This document shows positions 36,088 through 45,592 of a stretch of 64,000 bases of DNA, one piece after another. A model generated the notes under the pieces. The model made no database searches. It saw nothing but the letters and a program-made list of their open reading frames with translations, and was not told the origin of the DNA. The translations under genes were made by a program, and so were the position numbers. This stretch comes from Peribacillus asahii. GTDB taxonomy: Bacteria; Bacillota; Bacilli; Bacillales; DSM-1321. Every line of letters begins with the position of its first letter. The stretch's first letter is position 1. Where the stretch lies: assembly GCF_004006295.1 (NCBI RefSeq), contig NZ_CP026095.1, positions 1,660,001-1,724,000 of the forward strand, read 5' to 3'.

Positions 36088-37296
36088 ATGATGAATTTTG
36101 CATATTCAGATAAGGTGAAGCAATACGAACAAAAACTATTGCGTTTTATGGACGATTATGTGTATCCCAATGAACGATTATATAAGGAACAATTAGATCC
36201 GCATAATCGTTTTGCTAAAACGCCCCCGATTTTGGAAGAGCTAAAACAAAAAGCGAAAGATCAAGACTTATGGAATTTATTTTTACCTGACAGTGAATAT
36301 GGGGCAGGATTAACGAATTTGGAATATGCCCCTCTTTGTGAAATAATGGGTCGCTCTAGCATTGGGCCTGAAGTGTTTAACTGTGCGGCTCCTGATACAG
36401 GAAATATGGAAGTGCTCGTCCGCTATGGGACAGAAGAACAGAAGCAACAATGGCTCCAGCCCTTATTAAATGGGGAAATTCGTTCTTGTTTTTCGATGAC
36501 AGAGCCTGATGTCGCTTCTTCAGATGCGACGAATATTCGTACGAGTATTGTTCGTGAGGGTGATGAATATGTCATTAACGGAACAAAATGGTGGTCATCA
36601 GGTGCAGGAGATTCGCGCTGCAAAATTGCGATTGTTATGGGAAAAAGTGATACGAAAGCGAATAAATATGAGCAGCAGTCAATGATTCTTGTCCCTTTAG
36701 ATGCAGAAGGGGTAACGATTAAACGAATGTTACCTGTTTTCGGTTATGATCATGCTCCACATGGTCATGCAGAAATCGAGTATAAAAATGTAAGGGTGCC
36801 TGCCTCCAATATAATCTGGGATGAGGGGAAAGGATTTGCCATTGCTCAAGGTCGATTAGGACCTGGCCGGATTCATCATTGTATGCGAACAATTGGTGCC
36901 GCGGAAAGAGCGTTAGAAGAACTATGTAAACGAGTAGAAAATCGACAGGCTTTCGGTAAGAAACTAGCTGAGCAAGGTGTTATTCAAGAGTGGATTGCCG
37001 AATCCAGGATTGAAATTGAACAAGCGAGACTTCTTACATTAAAAGCGGCTTATATGATGGATACAGTTGGAAATAAAGAGGCCAAGGCGGAAATTGCAAT
37101 GATTAAAGTCGTTGCTCCCAATATGGCTTTAAAGGTAATTGATCGTGCGATTCAAGCACTAGGTGGTGCTGGTGTAAGCGATGATTTCACTTTAGCAGCA
37201 AGCTATGCCAATATTCGAACATTACGATTAGCAGATGGTCCAGATGAAGTTCACCGTAGAGCGATAGCTAAATATGAACTGCAAAAATACCGTTAA
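36088..37296 (+). CDS. ACAD10/11-type acyl-CoA dehydrogenase (second of two)
   Basis: A 402-residue acyl-CoA dehydrogenase family protein. It has [40 protein letters not shown] and [20 protein letters not shown], and ends with [18 protein letters not shown], the signature of the ACAD10/11 branch. In that branch the enzyme removes phosphate from 4-phosphoacyl-CoA. The neighbouring APH-type kinase is the domain fused to it in animals. I start at ATG 36088 ([12 protein letters not shown]) after AAAAGGG; ATG 36091 is equally possible, and the upstream GTG at 36082 lies too close to the ribosome site. It opens the second operon behind operator O2. Confidence 0.9.
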   Translation: MMNFAYSDKVKQYEQKLLRFMDDYVYPNERLYKEQLDPHNRFAKTPPILEELKQKAKDQDLWNLFLPDSEYGAGLTNLEYAPLCEIMGRSSIGPEVFNCAAPDTGNMEVLVRYGTEEQKQQWLQPLLNGEIRSCFSMTEPDVASSDATNIRTSIVREGDEYVINGTKWWSSGAGDSRCKIAIVMGKSDTKANKYEQQSMILVPLDAEGVTIKRMLPVFGYDHAPHGHAEIEYKNVRVPASNIIWDEGKGFAIAQGRLGPGRIHHCMRTIGAAERALEELCKRVENRQAFGKKLAEQGVIQEWIAESRIEIEQARLLTLKAAYMMDTVGNKEAKAEIAMIKVVAPNMALKVIDRAIQALGGAGVSDDFTLAASYANIRTLRLADGPDEVHRRAIAKYELQKYR

Positions 37297-37314
37297 ATAA
37301 AGGAGGAACGAAAA

Positions 37315-38088
37315 ATGCATGTAAAAGAATTGTTTGATTTAACAGGACAAGTAGCCGTCGTAACTGGTGGTGGTCGCGGACTCGGAAAGCAAATAGCAGA
37401 AGGTTTTGCTGAGGCAGGAGCAAATGTCGTTGTTTGTTCACGAAAAGAAGCGGCCTGTATGGAAGTAAGTGAACAATTGAAAAAAATGGGGGTAGAATCA
37501 CTGGCGTTGAAATGTGATATTACGAATCCTGAAGACATTGAAAATCTTGTTGCAAAAACGCTTGAGAAGTTTGGACGAATTGACATTTTAGTCAATAATA
37601 GCGGGGCAACGTGGGGAGCTCCTGTGGAAGAAATGCCGCTTTCTGCTTGGCAAAAAGTAATAAATACAAATGTTACCGGAACATTCTTAATGTCACAAGC
37701 TGTTGGAAAAGTGATGTTAGAGCAGCAATATGGAAAGATTATTAATATCGCTTCTGTAGCTGGACTAAAAGGAAGCAATCCAAAGTTGATGGATACGATT
37801 GGCTATAATTCTAGTAAAGGTGCCGTCGTTACATTTACGAAAGATTTAGCAGTGAAATGGGGAACGCGCGGGATTTATGTAAATGCTATTGCCCCAGGAT
37901 TTTTTCCAACGCAAATGTCTAAAGTAACGATGGAAAAGGGCTCCGAACAATTTTTAGAAGGAACACCACTTCGAAAATTTGGTACAGAAAATGATTTAAA
38001 AGGAGCCGCTGTATTTCTAGCTTCTAAAGCTTCTGACTTTATTACAGGTGAAATTCTTGTCGTAGATGGCGGTACAAACGCTACATAA
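37315..38088 (+). CDS. SDR oxidoreductase (second operon)
   Basis: A 257-residue classical SDR. TGGGRGLG is near residues 17-24, NNSGATWG near 96, the catalytic Ser in IASVAGLKG, and Tyr-x3-Lys in YNSSKGAV, with NAIAPGFFPTQM and the C-terminal VDGGTNAT. It resembles gluconate-5-dehydrogenase or 3-oxoacyl reductase-like SDRs. Placed between the ACAD10/11-type enzyme and thiolase, it is a good candidate for the 3-hydroxyacyl-CoA dehydrogenase of this pathway. Its ATG follows AAAGGAGG. Confidence 0.88.
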   Translation: MHVKELFDLTGQVAVVTGGGRGLGKQIAEGFAEAGANVVVCSRKEAACMEVSEQLKKMGVESLALKCDITNPEDIENLVAKTLEKFGRIDILVNNSGATWGAPVEEMPLSAWQKVINTNVTGTFLMSQAVGKVMLEQQYGKIINIASVAGLKGSNPKLMDTIGYNSSKGAVVTFTKDLAVKWGTRGIYVNAIAPGFFPTQMSKVTMEKGSEQFLEGTPLRKFGTENDLKGAAVFLASKASDFITGEILVVDGGTNAT

Positions 38089-38103
38089 AAGGAGGAGAAA
38101 AAA

Positions 38104-39273
38104 ATGAAGAGAGATGCAGTTATTGTGTCAGCTGTCCGTACAGCTATTGGTCGTCAAGGAAGTGCGCTTGCAACAGTTCCAGCTCATGTTTTTGGAGCAG
38201 AAGTAATCAAGGAAGCAATTAAACGAGCGAATATTACACCAGACATGATTGAGGATGTTATTTTTGGGAATGTATTGAGCGGTGGAGGGAATATTGCACG
38301 ACTAACGGCTTTGCAAGCTGGGCTTTCGCTTGAACTACCAGGTATTACAGTTGATCGTCAGTGTGGTTCCGGTCTTAATGCCATCAATTTGGCAGCGCAA
38401 GCGATTCGCGCAGGAGATGGAGATATTTATATCGCTGGTGGTACAGAAAGCATGAGTCAAGCTCCATACTTGATGAATCGGCCAACAAAGGCCTATAGTG
38501 CTGCTCCGCCTGCTTTTCGTAAATCGCAGCTTTCGCCGAAAGAGATAGGAGATCCGCCTATGGGCATTACAGCTGAAAATCTTGTGAAGAAATACGAGAT
38601 TACGAGAGAAGAACAAGACGCCTTTTCTCTTCGTAGTCAGCAACGAATGTCAGCAGCTATGCAGGAAGGACGCTTTGATGAGCAAATTGTGGCCATTGAG
38701 ATTCCGAATAGGAAGGGAGAGCTGACTATTTTTAATCGTGATGAACATCCAAGACCGCAAACGACACTAGACGCTTTAGCAAAACTTCCTCCCGCTTTTC
38801 TTGAAGGTGGTTCGGTCACAGCCGGAAGTAGTTCGGGTTTAAATGATGCGGCTTCAGCACTTGTTATCATGTCTCGAGAAAAAGCTGAACAGTTAGGTCT
38901 TAACCCGCTTGCAACGATTCGTGAATATGCTGTAGCAGGCGTGGATCCGAATATTATGGGAATTGGTCCTGTTCCGGCTACACAAAAGGTACTTGAAAAA
39001 TCAAAATTAGCACTAGATGATATCGATTTAATCGAAATTAATGAGGCGTTTGCAGCGCAAGTTATTGCCTGCGATCGAGAGCTTCAGATGAACCCGGAGA
39101 AAGTCAATGTCAATGGAGGAGCGATTGCTCACGGTCATCCACTAGGAGCAACAGGAGCTATTCTAGCAACTAAGGCTATCTATGAATTAAGGAGAAGCCG
39201 AGGAAAATATGCATTAATTGCAGCATGTATTGGCGGCGGTCAGGGGATTGCGACGATTATTGAAAGAGAATAG
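38104..39273 (+). CDS. Acetyl-CoA acyltransferase (thiolase)
   Basis: A 389-residue thiolase. The acyl-accepting Cys87 (DRQCGSGLNAIN), the NEAFAAQ loop, the catalytic His in GGAIAHGHPLGATG and the second Cys in AACIGGGQG are all present. It cleaves a 3-oxoacyl-CoA to acetyl-CoA and a shortened acyl-CoA, the last step of the degradative route. AAAGGAGG precedes the ATG, with 15 bases after the SDR. TetR follows from its own promoter. Confidence 0.93.
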   Translation: MKRDAVIVSAVRTAIGRQGSALATVPAHVFGAEVIKEAIKRANITPDMIEDVIFGNVLSGGGNIARLTALQAGLSLELPGITVDRQCGSGLNAINLAAQAIRAGDGDIYIAGGTESMSQAPYLMNRPTKAYSAAPPAFRKSQLSPKEIGDPPMGITAENLVKKYEITREEQDAFSLRSQQRMSAAMQEGRFDEQIVAIEIPNRKGELTIFNRDEHPRPQTTLDALAKLPPAFLEGGSVTAGSSSGLNDAASALVIMSREKAEQLGLNPLATIREYAVAGVDPNIMGIGPVPATQKVLEKSKLALDDIDLIEINEAFAAQVIACDRELQMNPEKVNVNGGAIAHGHPLGATGAILATKAIYELRRSRGKYALIAACIGGGQGIATIIERE

Positions 39274-39320
39274 CGTGAGTTCGTACGTTATTTAGTAGAA
39301 AGTAGAGCCTTATATTTGTA

Positions 39321-39329
39321 TGTTATAAT
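39321..39329 (+). promoter_or_regulatory. Extended -10 promoter of the TetR gene
   Basis: TG, one base, then perfect TATAAT at 39324-39329. No good -35 is visible. It lies 36 bases before the TetR start. Confidence 0.55.
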
Positions 39330-39365
39330 GGTAAAAAATTCTGCTAAATGAGAGGACAAATACGT

Positions 39366-39929
39366 ATGAAAGATAAAATACTTCAAACAAGCCTCACTCT
39401 TTTTGACCAAAAAGGATATCGAGAAACTTCTATTCAAGATATCGTTGATTCACTTGGTGTAACGAAGGGAACATTCTATTATTATTATTCCAGCAAAGAA
39501 GAATTATTAAAAGCTATTTGCTTAGCTTATATTGAAAATCTTGTGCAGCATCAAGAAGAAATTATTCATCATCCAACGAAAACAAATACAGAGAAATTAC
39601 ATGATATTATCTATATGCTTCTCGACCGAATTGAAAGAGAACGAAATGAAGCGCGAATCTTTTTTCGAGAAATGAGAAATATCAAAGAAGAGCATATAGA
39701 AGAAATCAAACAAATACGCACTCAATTTCGCCTGAATTATCAAAAAGTTTTAGAGGATGGCATCAAAAATGGAGAATTTAAAGCGAATGCACATCCAAAC
39801 ATACTCGCTCTAGGTATTTTAGGAATTACGAATTGGAGTTATTATTGGTATAGTTCCGAAGGTGAAATGTCTGTTGAGGAATTGACTAGGCTATATTTAG
39901 ATTTCATTTTACATGGCATTAAATCGTGA
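39366..39929 (+). CDS. TetR/AcrR-family regulator of the catabolic locus
   Basis: A 187-residue TetR-type repressor. Residues 1-48 form the helix-turn-helix (FDQKGYRETSIQDIVDSLGV, TKGTFYYYYSSKEELL). The C-terminal domain (about 55-185) is helical and would bind the inducer, probably an acyl-CoA as in related fatty-acid repressors. I start it at ATG 39366, ten bases after GAGAGGA; the frame is open to 39348. Two palindromes at the operon promoters (O1, O2) are the likely binding sites. None was seen at its own promoter. Confidence 0.9.
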   Translation: MKDKILQTSLTLFDQKGYRETSIQDIVDSLGVTKGTFYYYYSSKEELLKAICLAYIENLVQHQEEIIHHPTKTNTEKLHDIIYMLLDRIERERNEARIFFREMRNIKEEHIEEIKQIRTQFRLNYQKVLEDGIKNGEFKANAHPNILALGILGITNWSYYWYSSEGEMSVEELTRLYLDFILHGIKS

Positions 39930-39963
39930 ATATCGATTCGTTTAGTAAAGAGGTGAGATTTTC

Positions 39964-40392
39964 GTGGATCAACATATCATTGATATTCATATTCGCATGT
40001 CCGAGACGAATGCTTCTGGACATGTGAGTAATACGAGTTATTATATTTACCTAGATGATGCAAGGTCACAGTTTTTTCATGCGGTAGGTTTTGGCAGTAA
40101 AGAACAGAATATGAGCTTTGTTTTAGCCTCTTGTTATTGTGATTTTTTACAAGAGGTATTCTTTGGTCAAACATTACAGATTGAGACAACTGTCAGTAAA
40201 ATTGGGACGAAAAGCTATACACTGCAGCATCAAATGATTGATCGAGCGACCCGAAGTCTCGTTGCGAAGGCACAATCAGTTGTTGTCTGTTTTAATCATC
40301 AAAATAAACAATCTGTAGCCATACCCGATGCGTTATATGAGGGACTTAAACGATATGAATCCAATAATCAGTTTATTAATCCGAGCACGTAA
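39964..40392 (+). CDS. Hot-dog (4HBT-type) acyl-CoA thioesterase
   Basis: A 142-residue single hot-dog domain. RMSETNASGHVSNTSYYIYL matches the 4-hydroxybenzoyl-CoA thioesterase / YbgC-like active-site helix, where a SETDALGHVNN-type motif is usual. Here Asp is Asn (SETNASGHVSN), a possible change in the catalytic position. It starts at GTG after AGAGGTGAG and lies 34 bases after TetR. It probably releases CoA from stalled or toxic acyl-CoA intermediates. Confidence 0.8.
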   Translation: MDQHIIDIHIRMSETNASGHVSNTSYYIYLDDARSQFFHAVGFGSKEQNMSFVLASCYCDFLQEVFFGQTLQIETTVSKIGTKSYTLQHQMIDRATRSLVAKAQSVVVCFNHQNKQSVAIPDALYEGLKRYESNNQFINPST

Positions 40393-40460
40393 CAATATGG
40401 AATAGACTATATAGAGATTCTTTTTTTAGATTTGCTGCATCATTTCATGAAAAGGGAGCG

Positions 40461-42137
40461 ATGAAGATGCTTACTAATCATTACAAATTTTGGCCAAGAA
40501 TTCCGACCTCATTAACTCTGCCACAAACTTCTCTGTACGATAACCTCTCTGTTACTACTAAAAGATATCCAGATAAAACGGCGTTAATTTTTTATGGAAC
40601 CACCATAACCTATAAAACATTGCATGATGAAGTAATTGCTCTAGCGGGTTTTTTGCAACAAGCATTTGAAGTGCAAAAGGGTGAGAAAGTATTGCTATTT
40701 ATGCAAAATTCTCCTCAGTTTATTGCTGCGTACTATGCTATTAATCGTGCAGATGCCGTTGTTGTTCCGATTAACCCTATGTTAACGGCTTCAGAGCTTG
40801 AATTTTATATAAAAGATTGTGAGATTCAAACGGCCATCATCGGTCAAGAACTCTATGATCAAGTAGCTCCTTTATTACAATCTACAACATTAAACAATCT
40901 TGTTATTGCAGCTTATTCAGATTATCTTACGGCTAACGAAGTGATTCATTTGCCAAAAGAAGTAGCAGAGCCGCGAAAAAGTTTTGAGGGAAATCAGCAT
41001 GTTTACTGGCAGGATGCCATTGCAGCTAATTATGTACCAACTGCTCATACAGTAGATGCGAATAGTTTAGCGGTAATCCCTTATACGTCTGGCACCACAG
41101 GTTTGCCAAAAGGGTGTATGCATCCGAATAAAACGGTTCAAGCCAATATTCTCGGTTCATTTCATTTTTCCAGACCAACACCCAATACAATTCATTTAAT
41201 GACGCTTCCTCTCTTTCACGTCACAGGAATGGTTCAAAGTATGCATACGCCTATTTATACGGGAAGTACGATTGTCATTATGACGAGATGGGATCGTGAG
41301 CATGCGCTTGAATTCATTCGATTGTATAAATGTACGCATTGGGTGACGATTAGTACGATGTTAGTCGATTTTTTATCGAATCCAAATTTGGGGGCCGAAG
41401 ATGTAGCTTCTTTCCTCTCCATTTCAGGCGGCGGTGCAACTTTACCAGAAGCGATAGGTCAAAAATTGTTGGAGTTAACGGGTATTCGATTTGTAGAAGG
41501 GTATGGACTATCTGAAACGATTGCCCAGACACATGTTAATCCGCCAGATCGACCAAAGCTCCAATGTTTAGGTGTGCCAACTTTCGATGTGGATTCAAGA
41601 ATTATCGATCCTGCGACGGGGAAAGAGCTTGGTGCAAATGAAGTAGGAGAAATCGTTACACATGGACCACAAATTATGACTGGCTATTATAACCGTGAAG
41701 AAGAAAATAAACACGCTTTTATTGAGCTGGATGGCAAGTCCTTTTTTAGAACAGGGGATATCGGTCGTTATGATGAGGAAGGGTACTTTTTCATTGTTGA
41801 TCGTGTAAAACGAATGATTAATGCGTCCGGCTATAAAGTATGGCCGACCGAAATTGAATCGTTTCTTTATAAACATCCAGCTGTTAAACAAGCATGTGTT
41901 GTCGGTGTCCCGGATGCAAGAAGAGGAGAAACGGTGAAGGCTTTCGTCATCTTACAAGATGAATATGTTGGTAGAATTAGTGAGGGTGAAATTAAACAAT
42001 GGGCAAAAGAGCATATGGCTGCGTATAAATATCCTCGAATTATTGAGTTCAAGCAAAGTTTTCCGACTACAAGCAGCGGCAAAATTCTTTGGAGAAAGCT
42101 TCAAGAAGATGAGTTGTCCAAATTAGAAAACGCCTAA
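40461..42137 (+). CDS. AMP-forming acyl-CoA ligase
   Basis: A 558-residue ANL-superfamily ligase that activates a carboxylic acid to its CoA thioester through an acyl-AMP. Visible core motifs are the P-loop YTSGTTGLPKGCMH, GYGLSET, FRTGDIGRYDEEG, VKRMINASGYKVWPTEIE, and the C-terminal lysine in SSGKILWRKL. It resembles medium/long-chain acyl-CoA synthetases and LvaE-type ligases. Start ATG 40461 or 40467 (AAAAGGGAG upstream). The following ABC importer begins 31 bases later, so import and activation are coupled. Confidence 0.92.
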   Translation: MKMLTNHYKFWPRIPTSLTLPQTSLYDNLSVTTKRYPDKTALIFYGTTITYKTLHDEVIALAGFLQQAFEVQKGEKVLLFMQNSPQFIAAYYAINRADAVVVPINPMLTASELEFYIKDCEIQTAIIGQELYDQVAPLLQSTTLNNLVIAAYSDYLTANEVIHLPKEVAEPRKSFEGNQHVYWQDAIAANYVPTAHTVDANSLAVIPYTSGTTGLPKGCMHPNKTVQANILGSFHFSRPTPNTIHLMTLPLFHVTGMVQSMHTPIYTGSTIVIMTRWDREHALEFIRLYKCTHWVTISTMLVDFLSNPNLGAEDVASFLSISGGGATLPEAIGQKLLELTGIRFVEGYGLSETIAQTHVNPPDRPKLQCLGVPTFDVDSRIIDPATGKELGANEVGEIVTHGPQIMTGYYNREEENKHAFIELDGKSFFRTGDIGRYDEEGYFFIVDRVKRMINASGYKVWPTEIESFLYKHPAVKQACVVGVPDARRGETVKAFVILQDEYVGRISEGEIKQWAKEHMAAYKYPRIIEFKQSFPTTSSGKILWRKLQEDELSKLENA

Positions 42138-42168
42138 TGAGATGATGGGTGGAAAAGGAGGAGAACAA

Positions 42169-43035
42169 GTGGATATTCTTATACAACAGTTATTTAATGG
42201 GCTAACCATTGGAAGCGTTTACAGTTTGGTCGCATTAGGCTTAACGTTAGTATATGGTATTTTGCACATTCCTAATTTTGCACATGGGGCCTTATATATG
42301 ATGGGCGGGTATATGACCTTTACGATGATGACGAAGTTCGGCTTTCATTATTGGCTAGCGATTCTCATTGCTGTTGTGGCTGTAGGTCTGCTTGGTGTGT
42401 TAATGGAGCGGTTTGTGTTTCATCCACTAAGAAACGCTCCTCCATTACATGATAAAATCGCTGCAATTGGAATTCTCTTGTTTCTTGAATCCTTTGCCCA
42501 ATTAGTATGGGGTGGGGATTATTTAACGATGCCTACACCATATAACCAAGTGGTTTCGATTTTCGGCTTAACCTTTACAATGCAACGTTTGTTAATTATT
42601 GTCGCTGCAATCGTTATTATGATTGCTCTAAATTTGTTCTTAAAAAAGACGTTCACAGGGGCAACGATTATTGCAATGTCGCAAAATCGAGAAGGAGCGA
42701 ATTTAGTTGGGATCAATACAACAAAAGTGGCGATGCTGACATTTCTTATCTCAGGTGGGCTGGCAGCACTTGCTTCCTCACTGGCCTCACCAATTAATCT
42801 TGTTTTTCCAGGTATGGGGCACTTAGTAATCCTAAAGGCTTTTGTCATTATCATTTTGGGTGGGATGGGCAGTATTCCTGGAGCCATTCTAGGTGGTTAT
42901 ATTTTAGGATTTAGCGAAAGCTTAGGTGCAACCTATATTTCGAATGATTATAAAGATATTATTGCCTTCATACTTCTCGTGCTGATTTTAACAATCAAAC
43001 CAACGGGATTATTTGTTAAGGGGGGACATACATGA
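42169..43035 (+). CDS. livH: LIV-type ABC importer permease LivH
   Basis: A 288-residue membrane permease of the branched-chain amino acid (LIV/HAAT) family with about eight helices: FNGLTIGSVYSLVALGLTLV, YGILHIPNFAHGALYMMGGY. The EAA-like loop is GMGSIPGAILGGYILG near the end. The start is GTG 42169, seven bases after AAGGAGG. The frame is open to 42142, but those residues come from the ribosome-site region. Its TGA overlaps the livM ATG. The symbol marks family membership; the cargo is probably the acid degraded by this locus rather than leucine. Confidence 0.9.
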   Translation: MDILIQQLFNGLTIGSVYSLVALGLTLVYGILHIPNFAHGALYMMGGYMTFTMMTKFGFHYWLAILIAVVAVGLLGVLMERFVFHPLRNAPPLHDKIAAIGILLFLESFAQLVWGGDYLTMPTPYNQVVSIFGLTFTMQRLLIIVAAIVIMIALNLFLKKTFTGATIIAMSQNREGANLVGINTTKVAMLTFLISGGLAALASSLASPINLVFPGMGHLVILKAFVIIILGGMGSIPGAILGGYILGFSESLGATYISNDYKDIIAFILLVLILTIKPTGLFVKGGHT

Positions 43036-44045
43036 CTTCAATCTTCAATAAAAGAAACAGTATCATTTTCTTTGTCCTTCTTTCTCTTATCTTTCCAACT
43101 GTTGTTCCAAACGACTATTTTCTATATTTAATGACAACGGCTTTTATATGGGTTATTGCCGTATCTGGTTTAAATATACTTGCTGGCTATACAGGCTATT
43201 TATCGTTAGCACATGCTGGTTTCTTTGCTATCGGAGCTTATTCTCTAGGTCTGCTGACCGTTAAGGCTGAAATGAATTATTGGATCGCCTTTGTTTTAAC
43301 ATTAGGGATTACTTCGCTGATTGGATTATTTGTTGGCTTAATTGCTTTACGAACAAAGGAACATTTTTTCGCTATTTACACATTATGTGTCGGTTATATT
43401 ATTTATTTGGTCATTGATAAGTGGGAAGGGCTAACAGGGGGAGTTCGTGGCTTAATTGGCATCCCTACACCAGCGAATATAGGACCGATTGCTTTTGATA
43501 GTGTACATTCCCAATATTATTTAGTGTTGTTTTTCATGCTTCTTTCTCTGTTGATTATTTATCGAATTGTTCATTCTTTAACGGGAAGAACATTTATTGC
43601 TATTCGAAATAGTGAGCAGTTAGCGACAACAATTGGGGTTTCAACGATGAAAAATAAATTGCTTGCGTTTGTATTGTCTACTTTTTTTGCAGGGATGTCT
43701 GGGGCCTTGTATGCCTCAGTGATTCGGTTTATTGGTCCGGAAATTGCTTATACGTCTGTAATGTTTGATTTGCTTATGTATCTTTTAGTAGGTGGGATTG
43801 GTACCATTTCCGGACCGGCTGTTGGAGCGATTGTCATTGTTTGGGTTTCACAACAGCTACAATTTTTACAAGAATATCGCATGCTTATATTCGGTCCTCT
43901 TTTAACGCTCATTATTATTTTTTATCCACGGGGCATTGTGGGGGCTTTCATCAGTCTAAAGACTAGAGCGCAAGCAAAAAAGAGGAAAGTTCCCATCGTT
44001 AATGAGTCATTGACACCAACGAAAAAACAAATAGAGGAGGGATGA
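43032..44045 (+). CDS. livM: LIV-type ABC importer permease LivM
   Basis: A 337-residue second permease with about ten helices. The conserved GLNILAGYTGYLSLAHAGFF is at residues about 48-67, then GLTGGVRGLIGIP and the EAA-like GGIGTISGPAVGAIVIVWV. It ends in a Lys-rich cytoplasmic tail. It overlaps livH by four bases (ATGA) and is followed by livG after 3 bases, so the order is the standard H-M-G-F. Confidence 0.9.
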   Translation: MTSIFNKRNSIIFFVLLSLIFPTVVPNDYFLYLMTTAFIWVIAVSGLNILAGYTGYLSLAHAGFFAIGAYSLGLLTVKAEMNYWIAFVLTLGITSLIGLFVGLIALRTKEHFFAIYTLCVGYIIYLVIDKWEGLTGGVRGLIGIPTPANIGPIAFDSVHSQYYLVLFFMLLSLLIIYRIVHSLTGRTFIAIRNSEQLATTIGVSTMKNKLLAFVLSTFFAGMSGALYASVIRFIGPEIAYTSVMFDLLMYLLVGGIGTISGPAVGAIVIVWVSQQLQFLQEYRMLIFGPLLTLIIIFYPRGIVGAFISLKTRAQAKKRKVPIVNESLTPTKKQIEEG

Positions 44046-44048
44046 GCT

Positions 44049-44813
44049 ATGTATTTAGAAACAAAACAGTTAACGAAGAGATTTGGTGGGTTAGTAGCGG
44101 TGAATCATGTTGATTTTTCGATTGAAAAAGGGAAAATCAATGCGATTATTGGTCCGAATGGAGCCGGGAAATCGACTTTCTTTAACTTGATTAGTAGTTT
44201 TCATCCTCCGACATCTGGACAAGTAATATTTAAGGGGACTGATATTACGACACTGCCAGCTAATCAAATTGCTAAATTAGGGATATCACGAACGTTTCAA
44301 ACAACGAATCTTTTTGAACAAGCAACTGTTTTAGATAACGTTATGGTTGGTCATCGCTTACGAACAGAGTCGAATTTGTTTGATGCCATTTTTAGAACAA
44401 AGCGCTTGAAGCGCGAAGAGAAGCAATGCAGGGAAAAAGCGATGGAGGTGCTCACCTTTGTTGGGTTACAAAATATTACACATAAAATGATTACCAATAT
44501 CTCGCAAGAAGAGAAAAAAAGAGTGGCCTTTGCTTTAGCTCTCGCAACAGACCCGGAAATTATCTTTCTGGATGAACCGGCAGCGGGAGTGAATCCGGAT
44601 GAAACAGAGGGACTAGCCGAGTTAATGCAGAAGATGGTCGATTATGGTTTAACTGTTTGTCTGATTGAACATAAAATGCAAATGGTGATGAAATTAGCTC
44701 AGAAGATTATGGTATTGAATTATGGTGAAAAAATTGCAGAAGGAACGCCAGATGAGATTAAAAATAATGAAGCGGTCATCAAAGCGTATCTAGGAGGGAG
44801 TGCGATTGCTTAG
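44049..44813 (+). CDS. livG: LIV-type ABC importer ATPase LivG (variant signature)
   Basis: A 254-residue ABC ATPase. Walker A is GPNGAGKST, the Q-loop RTFQTTNLF, Walker B IIFLDEPAAG and the H-switch LIEHKM. The ABC signature is ISQEEKKR instead of the usual LSxGQ-like LSYGQQRR, an unusual divergence. The partner LivF has a normal signature, so in a heterodimer one of the two ATP sites would be degenerate. It is expressed with the permeases, and its end overlaps the start of livF. Confidence 0.9.
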   Translation: MYLETKQLTKRFGGLVAVNHVDFSIEKGKINAIIGPNGAGKSTFFNLISSFHPPTSGQVIFKGTDITTLPANQIAKLGISRTFQTTNLFEQATVLDNVMVGHRLRTESNLFDAIFRTKRLKREEKQCREKAMEVLTFVGLQNITHKMITNISQEEKKRVAFALALATDPEIIFLDEPAAGVNPDETEGLAELMQKMVDYGLTVCLIEHKMQMVMKLAQKIMVLNYGEKIAEGTPDEIKNNEAVIKAYLGGSAIA

Positions 44814-45513
44814 ACTACAAGATGTTTCGATTAAACATGGCGAATTCACAGCGATTTCAAATGTGAATATCGAGGTGAAGTCCGGTGAGATTGTTGTTTT
44901 GCTAGGAGCGAATGGAGCTGGAAAAAGTACGTCATTTCGGGCGATAAGCGGCTTAAGTAAACCGCATCAAGGAGATATTCTTTTTCAAGGCTGTTCTATC
45001 CTGAAACTTTCTGCTGATAAAATTGTACAAGCTGGTATCGTTCAATGCTCGGAAGGAAGGAATTTATTTTCTGCGATGAGTGTACAAGAAAACTTGCAAA
45101 TGGGTGCCTATATTCATCGGAGAAAAAAACAACAAATTAAACAGTCGCTGGAACATGTATATGAATTATTTCCGATCCTTCATGAAAAGCGCCATGATGC
45201 AGCGGGATCATTAAGTGGGGGCCAGCAACAAATGCTCGCAATTGGACGTGCATTAATGTCTAAGCCAAAGCTAATGATGCTGGATGAACCTTCTGTTGGA
45301 TTAGCGCCGCTTATTGTTGAGCAAATGTTTGCTGTTATTCAGCAAATCAATCAGGAAGGCATGACGATTTTACTTGCGGAACAAAATGCGAATGCGGCTT
45401 TAAAAATCGCTTCAAAAGGTTATGTATTTGAAAATGGTTCGATTGTAACAGAGGGAACGCGAGAACAGCTGCTTGCGAATGATCGTATACGTAAAGCTTA
45501 CATCGGTGCTTAA
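44806..45513 (+). CDS. livF: LIV-type ABC importer ATPase LivF
   Basis: A 235-residue ABC ATPase. Walker A is GANGAGKST, the Q-loop is seen in IVQCSEGRNLF, the signature LSGGQQQMLAIGRAL is normal, Walker B is LMMLDEPSVGLAP, and the switch is LAEQNANAAL. I start it at TTG 44806 (MLRLQDVSIKHG), seven bases after GGAGGG, overlapping the livG stop by eight bases. The GTG at 44800 lies only one base from the ribosome site. Confidence 0.9.
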   Translation: MLRLQDVSIKHGEFTAISNVNIEVKSGEIVVLLGANGAGKSTSFRAISGLSKPHQGDILFQGCSILKLSADKIVQAGIVQCSEGRNLFSAMSVQENLQMGAYIHRRKKQQIKQSLEHVYELFPILHEKRHDAAGSLSGGQQQMLAIGRALMSKPKLMMLDEPSVGLAPLIVEQMFAVIQQINQEGMTILLAEQNANAALKIASKGYVFENGSIVTEGTREQLLANDRIRKAYIGA

Positions 45514-45592
45514 TAAGGTGGAGTTTCTATCAGTAGGGAATGTTTATCTCTGTTGGTCCGCAATCAACTAATCGTTATGGAGGGAGAAGCTT

